Below, in pieces: positions 1-10,151 of a DNA stretch of 64,000 bases. A program made the position numbers and the translations under genes. Location of the stretch: the NCBI GenBank assembly GCA_958450325.1, contig OY288244.1:30792424-30856423 (forward strand), in the 5' to 3' direction. Below the pieces are notes generated by a model. That model was not told the origin of the DNA, made no database searches, and saw only the letters and a program-made list of their open reading frames with translations. Every line of letters starts with the position of its first letter. Positions within the stretch are counted from its first letter, which is position 1. Origin of the DNA: Agrostemma githago (lineage: Eukaryota > Streptophyta > Magnoliopsida > Caryophyllales > Caryophyllaceae).

Positions 1-453
1 CTGATTGTGTTCCCATTGATGCATTGTATCTTAGTGTCTAAGTTCTTTTCCTTTGCTTTGTTTGTATCACCCTCTTTAAGGGGCTTGACCATTCTGGTTG
101 GGGATGTTTGTAGGCTATAAATAGCCATCCATTTGATGAATAAGATCATTCAACTTGCATAAAACAAACCTGAGTGAAGCTTGTGCTTTTCTTTTTCGTC
201 TTTGTAGCTTACAAGACAAAGTACTAGAGTTAGTCGCGTTACAATCTCTATACTCACTATTTCAATCGAGTGTTTGAATTAACATCTGCTTTGTTGAGGT
301 ATAGGTCTATCTCACTAAGCATACTATCCTTGGTTACATTCTATCATCCTTACAACAACCATTACATTCTGTTTTTGTTGCTTGTTTTTCGTTCATCTCA
401 AAATACTATCAACCTCCATATAACTTGTTCAAAGTTCATTTTAACTCACATCA
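1..453 (+). repeat. 3' part of an unclassified LTR
   Basis: AT-rich sequence with a TATA-like box near 116, a pyrimidine-rich tract, and an abrupt end in ...CATCA at 453, after which Ogre-type LTR sequence begins. A promoter-like box followed by several hundred bases ending in CA fits the R/U5 end of an LTR inserted into the neighbouring LTR. The start lies outside the window, so no TSD or inverted end can be checked. I do not recognise the family; a Copia LTR is possible. No coding sequence is visible. Confidence 0.35.
116..124 (+). promoter_or_regulatory. TATA box in the LTR-like fragment
   Basis: TATAAATAG at 116-124 is a strong plant TATA box, with a pyrimidine-rich stretch 60-90 bases downstream. 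It is probably the LTR promoter of the fragment at 1-453. Its activity is inferred only from the motif. Confidence 0.4.
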
Positions 454-1137
454 GAAGTGATCGAAGGTGAGGAGTAGCATCGATGTTGCTTTTATTGTCG
501 GAACTACGATCGAGTGGATCGTTTGCCTCGGGTGTCGGAGTGCGAGTCCTTAACGATAGTTTAGAGGGAGAAGAGAGGATTGAATGATGTGATGAAATGG
601 GGGCGTGAAGGGGGGTATTATTAGGTGTTTTCGGCCCTCGTCACCCATATAGGCGCCCGAGATGGGGCGTACTAAGACTCAGGCGCCTGGGTCCGGGTGT
701 GGGAAGACCCAGGCGCGTCAGCTGGTGCGGTTGGAGTTCTGAGGATACGGTTTTGATACTTTCCAAAACCGAGAGGGAGGAGTGTGATATGTTTCTTGGG
801 GATTAAGCTTACCTCGGGTTTGACCTAGCGCTGTGGATTTAGTGGGCCTCGGGTGTTCATCCCGAGGCTCGCTTGGCGCAGTGTTGACTCGGTTTGAGTT
901 TCGGGACCGACTCGGGGTCCCGGTGTCAGAATTGACTCTAATTAGTGTCTATACGATCGTAACGACAGGACTAAAGCTGCCATCATGTTAGTTTAATTTG
1001 CCCTAGCAATTTATTTGATCCATTCTATAGATAAACTATCTAAAACACCGCGAACTCACGTCGCGTTGCAGTCCTATCGTCATCGGGTGTTTGTTGGGCA
1101 CTCCTGCAGCCACCAGGTCCAAATCTGGGTGTCTACA
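454..1137 (-). repeat. Truncated Ogre/Tat-type LTR (5' part)
   Basis: Read on the minus strand this begins TGTAGACACCC at 1137 and matches, almost base for base with scattered changes, the first ~680 bases of the plus-strand LTR at 31728-33889. Shared landmarks are the CCGAGTCGG block, the CCTCCCTCTCGGTTTTGG block and the GGCGCCT motifs. The match stops at about 454, where the unrelated LTR fragment begins, so roughly 1.5 kb of the LTR is missing here. The other side ends exactly at 1137 against hAT coding sequence, so this LTR probably inserted into a hAT element. Confidence 0.75.
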
Positions 1138-1361
1138 GGTGGATACTCCCAAATTTGTCTACGTAGTCCAGGATCTCGTTCAATTTCATTTGAAGTAGAT
1201 GACGGTTCCATAGTTCTCGGTATTTTACTAGGTCTATTTTCAGGAAGTGGAGTTTCAATTCTCTCGTTGGGAATATCCGTTGATTGTTCATTTTCCTCAT
1301 TTGTCGATGTTTCACCAATTTTTCTCTTGAAGAATTCAGTAATCGTAGGTGTTCTTCCCAT
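1138..1361 (-). pseudogene. hAT transposase N-terminus (ZMYM1-like), truncated
   Basis: The minus strand encodes about 75 residues starting MGRTPTITEFFKRKIGE and reaching ERDPGLRRQIWEYPP. At that point the reading frame runs into the LTR end at 1137. A short FFKRK start, an acidic and Ser/Thr-rich linker, then a DPGLR..I.EYP motif is the usual N-terminus of plant hAT transposases annotated as zinc finger MYM-type protein 1-like. That family cuts and pastes DNA in the nucleus. Everything after EYPP (zinc finger, DDE/RNase H-like core, dimerisation domain) is missing, so this is a fossil. The family call rests on recognising the motif, not on a search. Confidence 0.6.
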
Positions 1362-1947
1362 TATAAACTACATAAAATAAAAATGACATTATTTTTCGTT
1401 AATATAGTATTTTATTCTTTCTGTTTCGATTATTTGTTTACTTTGATATTGTTTGTGAGTTGTATTTTAATCAAAGGTAAGCAAAGGACTGAGACGAAGA
1501 GACCGAGAGAGTATGTATTTATATTCCTTACTTGAATACTCGATTAAATTGATTATTCGTTCCAAAAATTCTAGTCATGATCAATTGAATTTTTTTTAAG
1601 ACAGATATGTCCATCTTAAAATTAAAATGAATCAAACAATTATCAATTATCCTATGGCCTACCCTTCATCAATTCTACTTTTCTACACACTGAATTGTCA
1701 TTTCTCAATTTTGTATCAAGTGTACTGTTCTCCAATTCTACACGCCTTCTCACTAATTTATTAAATATATCAATTGTCACTTTGTCAAGTCTAAGAGAGT
1801 TCACAGTTCTATTATCAATACTTTTCCTTTATTAGTCTATTTTTTTACACAACTCCCATAGTCCCATTTCTTATTTCATTATTTCTACTGACTACATCCA
1901 ACACTTAACTCTTCATTTCTCAATTCTCAATCCTCTTTCTCATCTTT
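1362..1947. other. AT-rich non-coding stretch, hAT 5' region
   Basis: No gene seen. AT-rich sequence lies upstream, on the minus strand, of the hAT start codon. It is probably the 5' untranslated or intronic part of the hAT element, whose end may lie near 3290. Confidence 0.35.
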
Positions 1948-2553
1948 TATTCCTCTAGTAATTTTTTTTTGAAGTGAAGATCAATTTCATTAATAATAAA
2001 CCATACATCATCAACAAACGATATCAAGTTGAACTAAATACAGATTTGTAAAAAATAAATAAAGAACATTCTTGAGATATAGATCGCTATTAGAATAACA
2101 CGCTTCTACATAGCCTTCTATATATCGTTGTTGATTGACACAACCTTTCGCGAAGGACTCTATGGATCTGATGATATAGTCTTCAAAAGGATGAACTTTC
2201 TCTATTTCGACAAATAGTAGACCGAGATCTGACCTCAATTGTATCACCATACGTAGAAATTTCATTGCTCCCATGATCTTGCACATAATTCTTGGACCTC
2301 TCCAAAAGAGAGAACAACCCCACAAAAAATATAGGAACAAACTCATCAATTGATGGGGACAAATCTCCAAAACAGAGAGGCAAAAGTTATTCATAATCTA
2401 AAAAAATTACTTAAATTAACGATGAAGATTAAAATTTGGGGCTTACCACTAGCGGAATTGGTAGATGGCAGCCCCGAAGGAGCAATTTTTTTATTAGGGT
2501 TTGGAGGGGAGGAGAGGAGAGGAGAGGCGCATCTACTATTCCTCTAGTAATTT
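1948..2553 (-). mobile_element. Poly(A) retroposed sequence with 17-bp TSD
   Basis: A 17-bp direct repeat (TATTCCTCTAGTAATTT) occupies 1948-1964 and 2537-2553. Just inside the left copy is a T-run, the complement of a poly(A) tail. The minus strand thus reads as a ~570-base transcript copy: a pyrimidine-rich start with AAACCCTAA, a short body, then ...AATGAAATTGATC and an A-run. This is the signature of LINE-type retroposition. The body holds no long intact frame (best minus-strand frame 127 codons, unrecognised). It could be a processed pseudogene, a SINE or a 5'-truncated LINE; the source gene was not identified. Confidence 0.6.
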
Positions 2554-3304
2554 AGTTTCCTTACGATTTCCAAATTCAACTTACCAATATTACTAATTTC
2601 TACCCAATTAATTACCCATATCCAAGTTATATTTAGTGAATTTCATATCCAAACAATTAGCTAACAAATACAAAGTTCTTTTATTTTAATAAAAATTCAT
2701 ACAAATGATACAATCAAACAAATTGATCAATTTTATTTTTTACAAAGAAATCAAAAACTAGTTTTGGGATATTACCTTCTACTAGTGATTCTGCAAATTC
2801 AAGAATAATTGTTCTTCTTTGACTCTTCGTGACTTCCTCGATTGATTTCTCCAACATTCGACACTCCGATAGTCCGGCACCCCCACGTCCATCATCACTC
2901 CACTACTCCAGACTCCAACAATCCGCAGTCCGGTTTTTTTTATTGTCGATTTATGATTTGTCGGGTTCTTTATTTTTTTCCAGGAACTCTTTTTTTTGTA
3001 ATTTGGTTACCAATTTATCCCAAATCAGTGTTTAAGTTCATTATATACAAATTTATTCCAAAAACATTGGGTTGGATATTGATTTTTTTTTGGAAATTGT
3101 ATGAGTAATTGTTGTGTTTTGGAATCTATTTCCATAATTATTGACTTGTGGTTATCATTTATCACAATAGAGTAATTCGTGAAGATTTAAATAAATATAA
3201 AAAAAATAATAAAAAAAGAACCTTTTCTATAAAAAATTCCTGAAAAAAGACCTCGGGTCATGGCCCATGATCGCCTACTAGTAGCTTCGTCCAAAAAAAA
3301 GACA
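2554..3304. other. Non-coding, possible hAT terminal region
   Basis: No gene seen. Near 3260-3290 the sequence GGTCATGGCCCATGATCG then GTAGCTTCGTCC resembles the GC-rich ends of plant hAT elements. This would put the end of the minus-strand hAT remnant near 3290. No TSD could be read because the other end is lost. Confidence 0.25.
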
Positions 3305-3362
3305 GGTTTTGGTGTAAGCACCAATTTTGGTGTAAACACCCTCCTAATCTGGACCGTTGAAA
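3305..3362 (+). repeat. Left inverted end of the Mutator-like element
   Basis: It contains two copies of TTTTGGTGTAA and then GGACCGTTGA. It pairs, with mismatches, with the reverse complement of 14735-14805. Confidence 0.45.
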
Positions 3363-4200
3363 TCTTGTAAGATTAACGATTGAGATTAATCCATCCAAAA
3401 AGAACAAAACCCTCCCAAATTCACCCATTTATCTCTCTTTCTCTCTCCTCTCTTTCTTTAATCTTACGTTAACCATTGCTAACAAAATTTGCTCCAAAAA
3501 ATTTCTGAAAATTCTTTTCAATTCATCAATTGCATTAGCTCCAGAAAAATCATTCAAGTCCTCAATTGCTCAATCGTCATATTAAAATTCGTTTCTATTG
3601 TTAAATCAATTCATCAATTTGTCGGTTTTTTTTGGTTAAATTGTAATTTGTTTTTGATTAATTTCTAGAAATTTTGCATAAATTTGTTATTATGATGAGC
3701 AAGAACATCATCTAAATCAAGTTTCTATTGTTGATAAACATGAAAGTAATATTATTCTTCTTGAATCCTATTCGTTTTTCATGTTAGATGTCCAATTCGT
3801 TTTTTAATTATCAAAATAAAGGTAACATAATGATAAATTTTCCAGAATTCTTTACAATGAACATCGATTTCAACGTAGAAGATGCGAATAACATGAAAGT
3901 AATCTCCAGGCTCGTCAAATGAACACAAGAGGCCATGTTCTGTATTTCAAATGGAGGCCCCAAATTACTGAGTCATGAAAACAATTTGGAGAAATTGTTT
4001 GGATGATTCTAACTTTTCCCTCTTCCCTCTTAATTATAATGAGGACATTAATATATAAAATGCGAAAGGAAGGTAAAAAAAATAATACTATATTGAGGAA
4101 TAGAATGTTCATCCCTTAGCTGTATTAGTACTCCATAATTATTATGACTCAAATCTCTACATTTAATTGTATAAAAAACCATATATATTTGGCGCTTTAT

Positions 4201-4252
4201 CCAGGGCCCCCTGTTCTTAGAACGGTCTGAACGGGCTATTAGACGGCCCTGG
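4201..4252. repeat. 52-bp inverted repeat CCAGGGCC...GGCCCTGG
   Basis: Perfect 8-bp arms lie at 4201-4208 and 4245-4252. The arms resemble hAT-type MITE ends, but the interior is only 36 bases. It may be a relic of a hAT MITE or simply a stem-loop. Confidence 0.3.
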
Positions 4253-4506
4253 TAACCTCAGAATTTTGGAATACTTGAATATATATGTTGAAGTACTTGA
4301 ATATATATGTTGGAGTAACTAAATTCAAATGTTGGAGTATAGATCAAGTTTAGATAATTTTAGAATACTTAATATATATATTAGAGTACGTGAATATGCA
4401 TATTAGAATAGTTGTGCATGAAAATTATGTGTTGAAGTTGAATTTGAATGATAAAATATATATTAGAGAACTTTAGTGAATTGTAGTTTTAGAATACTTG
4501 AATATA

Positions 4507-4547
4507 TATGTATGTATGTATGTATGTACGTACGTATGTATGTATGT
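4507..4547. repeat. TATG/TACG tetranucleotide microsatellite
   Basis: About ten units of TATG, two of them changed to TACG, lie inside the AT-rich minisatellite of the Mutator-like element. Confidence 0.8.
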
Positions 4548-4920
4548 GTTGGAATTGAATTTGAATGATCTCTTATATATCTCTTATATATTAAAGTAGA
4601 AACATTTCAAGGCACCACATTAAGTCACGTAGGCAATTGACATGGAATCTGATGTGTCGCTTTGTTGTACGCTTACGTGGAGCACCACAACCGCCAAAAA
4701 TATAGAAAACCGTAGTAAACCGCCAAATTGTGTATCCAACTTCTCATTCTCATACAACACTTTGCAATCCGCTTAACCAACCACTAAATCATCTTCTCAA
4801 ATCTCAACTCAAATAACCATCAAGAATTAGTAAAATAACTGTCAACTCTTCGAATAACCGTCTATTCATTCACCCACCATCTCTCTCATTCTTTTCTTTC
4901 TTTCTTTTTCTTTTCCTAAA

Positions 4921-5985
4921 TCAATGGATGTGCCTGTAAAAATTGCAAAAGCCCACTTGCAGAGAAGACGGTTTCTATTACTCTGTTAGTCGATAAATAA
5001 AGAGAAATGGATAAGAAGAAGAAGAAGGTAAGAATCTATTACAACGTACGATTATTAATCTATCAATTCATTTATTTTGAAATTTGATTATTAATCTGTC
5101 AGTTCTTCAATTCTATCAATTCTTCAACCATTTAATTATTTATTTGTATATAATTTGATTCTTAATCGATCAATTCTTCAATTCTATTAATTCTTCAACT
5201 AATGAATTATTAATTATATTTATTACTCATACGATTTAGTTTATTGTTTGGGGGTTTCAGGAAGGAACCCCCGACTGGGATGAGAAGAGAAGGTTATGCT
5301 GATGGACAAAAAGATGGACACATTTTTTTCTTTCGCGTTTTGAGTTGTGATTGATGTTTTTGTAAATGTTGAATGATTTGCAGAAGGCATGGTTGGATAA
5401 GAACTCAGAGGGATTGTGTATGACGATTTATATCAAGGGTTGTCATTTAATGGGATTGATGATAGGAGATACCGGAAGCAAATTCCTACTGAGGAATCGA
5501 TGTGAGAATTGTACTTTATTTCCTTCGTCCTTCTATAGTCCAATACTACTTTGAATCAAACCTTAATTTTCTATCATTTCGCGGTTATTGAAACCCGAAA
5601 TTTAATGTCACATTTTTCAATACTCGCTCACCAAAAATCTATTATTGATTGATTTCTGTACAAATTGATAAATTATGCATTTCCACTGCTCCATAATATA
5701 CAGAAAAATATAGACTTTCAATTCTTAGAATTGAATTAGGAAAAGTATGCAAACTATATTTTGTCCGCCTCTGTGGTATCTTAGGTTTGAAGAGGATACC
5801 AAGGTTCCAGCAGAGATACAAAAACTGGGAAGTTAGAAAAAAAAGTAAGGTTTTTTTTGTTATTATCATAGCTAACTGCTAACCGTCAATTACTCAAGCA
5901 TTGAGACCTTACGTAATGAATATTATTGCTTTGCAGACAGTGCAACATGAGAGGCAAGATAAACTCATCAGATTCTAAAAGATCG
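4921..5985 (+). pseudogene. Exon-like captured gene fragments in Helitron
   Basis: Pieces look like exons with splice-site flanks. ATGGATAAGAAGAAGAAGAAG is followed by GTAAG near 5030. TTTCAG precedes a block coding for EGTPDWDEKR near 5260. TTTGCAG-type acceptors precede a block coding for KAWLDKNSEGL near 5385 and another coding for TVQHERQDKL near 5940. Within the third block the frame continues only after a shift into YDDLYQGLSFNGIDD. Plant Helitrons often carry such host gene fragments. I cannot name the source gene, and the frames are broken, so no product is expected. Confidence 0.4.
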
Positions 5986-6771
5986 TCTTCAACCCAATAC
6001 CTAAAAAAGTGGGTGGTTTTTTTATTCTTTTCTTAATGGGGTGAGATATATACAAGGGAGAATATTGCAAACAGAAAATGAGAAAATATTTACAATTACA
6101 TGACAATATGATCTTCTCATATATTGGGTACGGTGTTGGTTTGGCGGTATGATTTTGAAGAAATACTTATTTAGTGTAGTTACTGTTATTAATTAATTAA
6201 TGTGGTTTATTTTGTATTTTAATTAAGTTTCAGGTTTTGAAGAAGGAATTTTCGAAAAATGATCAACCTAAATGTTAGTTGAATTTTTGATTGATTTACG
6301 ATTAGTTGAATTTTTGATTGAATTCAATGTTGATTTCTATTCGTTTGGATGAAAATTATGGTTTTTTATGATTAATTGGAGTTGCATTTTGGTTTGTTTG
6401 AATTGATTTTAGGGTTAGGATTTAGGAATGTTTGCAGTTAGTTGGATTTAGAAATGTTTAGTTATTGTGATTAATTTCTATAATTAGTTATTTTCATAAT
6501 TATTTATTTCTATAATTAGTTATAATTGTGATTTAGGACCCAAATTTTGCACCTTGGACCCAGACCTGACCTGGATCCAAAATTATCAGACCCAGTAATT
6601 CGTGGTCCGGGTCTACCCACGGGTCCACAGTAATTCGTGGAAAATTGACGAAAAGGAAAATAATTGCTCGACAAATCCATCCTAAATGAAATCAAATGTT
6701 TAAAAATCGAGAAGAATAACATCAAAAATAATGGACAAAAAGTAAAAAAGGAGGAGTCGGAAGAATTACTG
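5986..6771. other. Helitron interior, no gene
   Basis: AT-rich sequence with short TTAGTTG(A/G)ATTT-like repeats around 6280-6460. No supported frame. A GC-richer patch near 6530-6640 is unassigned. Confidence 0.4.
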
Positions 6772-7381
6772 ACTACGAGCTAGGTTGCACAGACACGGAC
6801 ACGGACACGGAGACGTATCGGGCATGGGACACGGCGTTCGAAAATTTATAGGACACGGACACGGTAGGAAAAAAAAATCAATATACTTATTTAAACAAAG
6901 AAAATTTGAAGATTTTTATACCTAAAATATAAGTTTGGTTACTTAAACTATCGCAATTATCGTAAAATAACAAAACAAAATTAAAAGTCTCATAAACTCA
7001 AAGTTAAAATCAAATCTTAAAAACCTCAAACAGTTATACAACTGTAATATACTCCTAAAGATTAATTAATTAACATTTATAGTATCAAGTAACCCTATAA
7101 ACATACAGTATAATATTGTTGTTTTATTAAAGTCCACAAATTCATAAATAACGCAAAGTGTGTCCGATGAGTCTCCAAATAATATGAATCGTGGCCGACA
7201 CGTCTCGAAATAACATGAAACGTGTCCGACACGTCTCTAAATAAATTAAAAAAACGGACACGGTTTTTCAGGTGTCCGAGACGTATTGTCGTGTGTCCGA
7301 CGTGGGTTGGTGTCCGACACAGGTGTCTGACACGATACGACGGTTTGGAGGAGTGTTCGTTCAACCTAGACGTACTACGAG
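6772..7381. mobile_element. 594-bp insertion with 8-bp TSD inside the Helitron
   Basis: ACTACGAG is repeated at 6772-6779 and 7374-7381. The insert (6780-7373) begins CTAGGTTG and ends with CAACCTAG four bases before the right TSD, giving short inverted ends. Near each end it carries clustered GACACGG or CGTGTCCGACACG words, which form long hairpins with each other, around an AT-rich centre. An 8-bp TSD suggests a hAT-type non-autonomous element, but the family is not recognised. It is younger than the Helitron that contains it. Confidence 0.5.
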
Positions 7382-8065
7382 TATGAGATAGGAGAAATGG
7401 TTATAATGACATTTGGGAAGTGGAGAAGGGTGACATTAAATATGATATGAAAGGCTTGGGTGATGTTAGTTTCCTGGGCATTTTAATTAACTCGGTCAGT
7501 ACAAAAATCAAACGTAAGATTTTTTATTGTTGTTTAGATTACATACTAAGAAAAATTATATGAGAAGTACAGTCAAGGATTCTTTAAAGAACAACAATTT
7601 TTATCTATACAATTTTCATCCAAAAGTATCAGATTGTCCGTACACGGACTAAAAAAAGAGTCAAGAAAAAATAGAATAATATTTCATCTGGATAAATTAC
7701 CCAAAAAAGTGAATATTTATTCTATCAAAAACAAAAAACAAATCCTCCATTTCGGCCAAAAAAAGTCAGCAATATACAATAAAAAAACAATACACTAAAA
7801 AATGAATTAATAAATTTAAAAAATAAGCATCGGTTTTAGTTTAGTTAAACTAACATCTGTGGGAGGAAACGTGAGATCTGTTATCCGATGACCTCTTCAG
7901 GCAACGGAGGCTCCTGTCGAATCCCGTTAAGTTTTGTTGTTATCTTCTTCGAGGCAGTGTATATTTTTATTACCCAAGGTTGCAAATTGCATTCCCTTTG
8001 TATTCTCGGTACTCATTATTTCGAATGCATGTTCACATTATTTATGTTTTGTCTTTGATTTGGAG
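7382..8065. other. Helitron interior, no gene
   Basis: No supported gene. AT-rich, with A-rich runs at 7700-7830. It leads into the helicase fragment. Confidence 0.4.
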
Positions 8066-8302
8066 TTGACAGAGGAAGAAATCCATAACTTAGCCCTACT
8101 CGAGATTGAGGCTTCACTGCAAAGCAATGACAGTAGTTTGGCAAGATCTGAAGGCATGCCCATTCCTGATGCACCAATAGTCTCTTCCTTAAGTAACATG
8201 TTGGTCCGAGATGAGTTGTCGTATGATAGAGATGCTTTGAGTCATGAATTCGAAATGACCCTGCCTATGTTGACTACTTACCAACGCGCTGTATATATAT
8301 AG
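8066..8302 (+). pseudogene. Helitron helicase fragment (RepHel, Pif1-like start)
   Basis: About 78 residues are encoded, from LTEEEIHNLALLEIEASLQS through MPIPDAP and RDELSYDRDALSHEF to LPMLTTYQRAVY. This pattern (an EEE..N.AL.EIE block, then MP.PD, RDEL.YDR.AL and LP.LT..QRAVY) is what precedes the Walker A motif of the Helitron helicase. The frame stops two residues after QRAVY, so the ATP-binding core and all other helicase motifs are missing, as is the upstream Rep nuclease. Its position just before the 3' hairpin fits an internally deleted autonomous Helitron. The element would need Rep/helicase in trans. Confidence 0.7.
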
Positions 8303-8391
8303 TGAATTAGTAATGTCGTTTCAGCACAACGAAGTGTTATTTCAGCGCTCTGCATTTAGTCACTGTCTTTGTCACGATGTGTTTGATGCCA

Positions 8392-8408
8392 CCGTGCAAT
8401 TTGCACGG
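8392..8408 (+). other. Helitron 3' terminal hairpin
   Basis: CCGTGCAATTTGCACGG can form a 7-bp stem with a 3-nt loop, 12 bases before the 3' end at 8420. This is the standard position of the Helitron termination hairpin. Confidence 0.8.
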
Positions 8409-8592
8409 GTTTTAAACTTGTAAAATACATAGTAGAGTATTTTAGTGAATTGTAATTTTAGAGTACTTGAATATGAATACTAGAATAGCTGTGCATAAAA
8501 ATTACATGGAGTAGTTGAATAAATGATATGTAATTGAAGTTATAAATAAGTATAAATCAACTTTAGGATACTTGAATATATGTATTAGAGTA

Positions 8593-10151
8593 TGATGGTG
8601 GGATTTGTCGCGGGTCCCGCCGATCAATATAAAACCGACTATTCCTAGTGGGTAGCTAGGGCAAGTAGGGTCGAATCCACGGGGACGGTAAAGAGGGTTT
8701 GGACCAAGTTCCACCTAAAGACTTGACTAGGTCTCGACGCTAAACTAAACTAGAACGATAAGAAGGGAATGAACTAACTATGGCTAAGCTAGGGGTAACA
8801 ACTAAGGCTAAACGAATCTATCGAACTAAAGAAATCGAACGAGGAAAGAGTAGGGTTAGGTCGGGTTCATAAGCATAGTAGGATGATTTGGGTAATCAAG
8901 GGTGTAAGTGTCTCCTAGTTGTTAGAGTCGATCCAGGCTCTCGCTACGTACACCGATGTCAAGGTGGGCTCGCGCTCTCGCGTCTAAACCCTAGTCCACA
9001 CTCTTGTGTCTAAGACTATTCTCAACATAATCACATACTAGACAAACAATGAGTAGAGGAAGACTAGCATGAGAAGCATGGCCACTACAACTCAAACAAG
9101 CATTTCAACAAACACATAGTGTGCCCAACATGTGACTAACAACAAAGATTCACCCTTTACCCATAATCAAGCCCTAATCACCCATAATCCACACTTAATC
9201 CTCCTACTAACCCCACAAGGAATCCAATCACTCGTAATCAAACTAAGATTACCATAAACAAGAGGAAACATCACAAACATAAAAATATCCATGAAGAACA
9301 ATCAAGAACAATAAACAATAATCAAAGATTGAAACTTGAAGGATTAAAAAAAGATTAAGAGTAAAGAGAATGGAAGATTATACCTACTAACAAGAGGAAA
9401 GATTGAAACTTGCATTAATAAGAAAAACCCAAAACAATCCCCCAAGGTTGTCAATCTTGGTTGAATCTTGAAGAATTCCCTTAATACAAGACTAATTACT
9501 ATGATTAACGATAAACTAAAAACTAATCTACACTAATCTATGCTAAACTATGCTAGGGTTTTTGTGGGTAATCCAGAACATCCCATAGGAATACAAGAGG
9601 AAGGGTATATATAGGGTTCCAAGTGGAAAGGAGAAGAAACAATGCATTCACGGGCTGCCACTGGGCCGTCCCGGCCGGGATGAGGTGGTCCCGGTCGGGA
9701 TGGGGTCAGTCCCGGCCGGGATGACCTGCTCCCGGTCGGGATGGGCCGGACAGCAGCCTCCTCTTTTGTGCACCTCATCCCGGACGGGATGAGGTCCTTC
9801 CCGTCGGGGATGGGTCTTGTAGGCCTCTAATATGATTCTTTTGGTCCCTCTTTGCCTCTCATGGGTTTCTCATCGATTCTCGGGACTCGGGATTGGGTCT
9901 CGGAGGCTCGGGATTGGGTCCCAAGGTCTCGGGGTCGAATCCAAGGCATCGAGTGATCGTTCCTTCACTTCGTTGGCTCCAAAAAGTGTATGTATTGAGT
10001 CGGAATCGCTCCAACTTTTCACGAATGGTCTCGGGAACCTGAAACGAGCTAGAGGAAGCATAAGTAGCCCATAAATCGCTCCCAAGGAGCGATTCCACAA
10101 GGAAATGGGACCAAAACACTACGAAATAGGCACTACAAACTACACTTATCA
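8593..10151 (-). repeat. Complete LTR of the rearranged TGATAAG element
   Basis: 1559 bp, TG...CA on each strand (minus strand starts TGATAAGTGTAG, ends CCCACCATCA). Clusters of TCCCGGYCGGGA palindromes at 9675-9810 and a TATATATAGG promoter-like box near 9605 on the plus-strand reading. No coding sequence. Confidence 0.85.

Larger units (their letters stand above)
4569..8420 (+). mobile_element. Non-autonomous Helitron
   Basis: It starts TCTCTTATATAT at 4569 directly after A and ends with a GC-rich hairpin and AAACTTG at 8420 directly before T. It therefore sits between A and T without a TSD, as Helitrons do. The host minisatellite confirms both edges: a related unit near 4440-4500 reads GAATGATAAAATATATATTAG without interruption, while here GAATGA and TAAAATACAT are split by the insert. 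The terminal CTTG departs from the usual CTRR. It contains exon-like captured sequence at 4921-5985, a helicase fragment at 8066-8302 and a younger 594-bp insertion. Confidence 0.8.
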
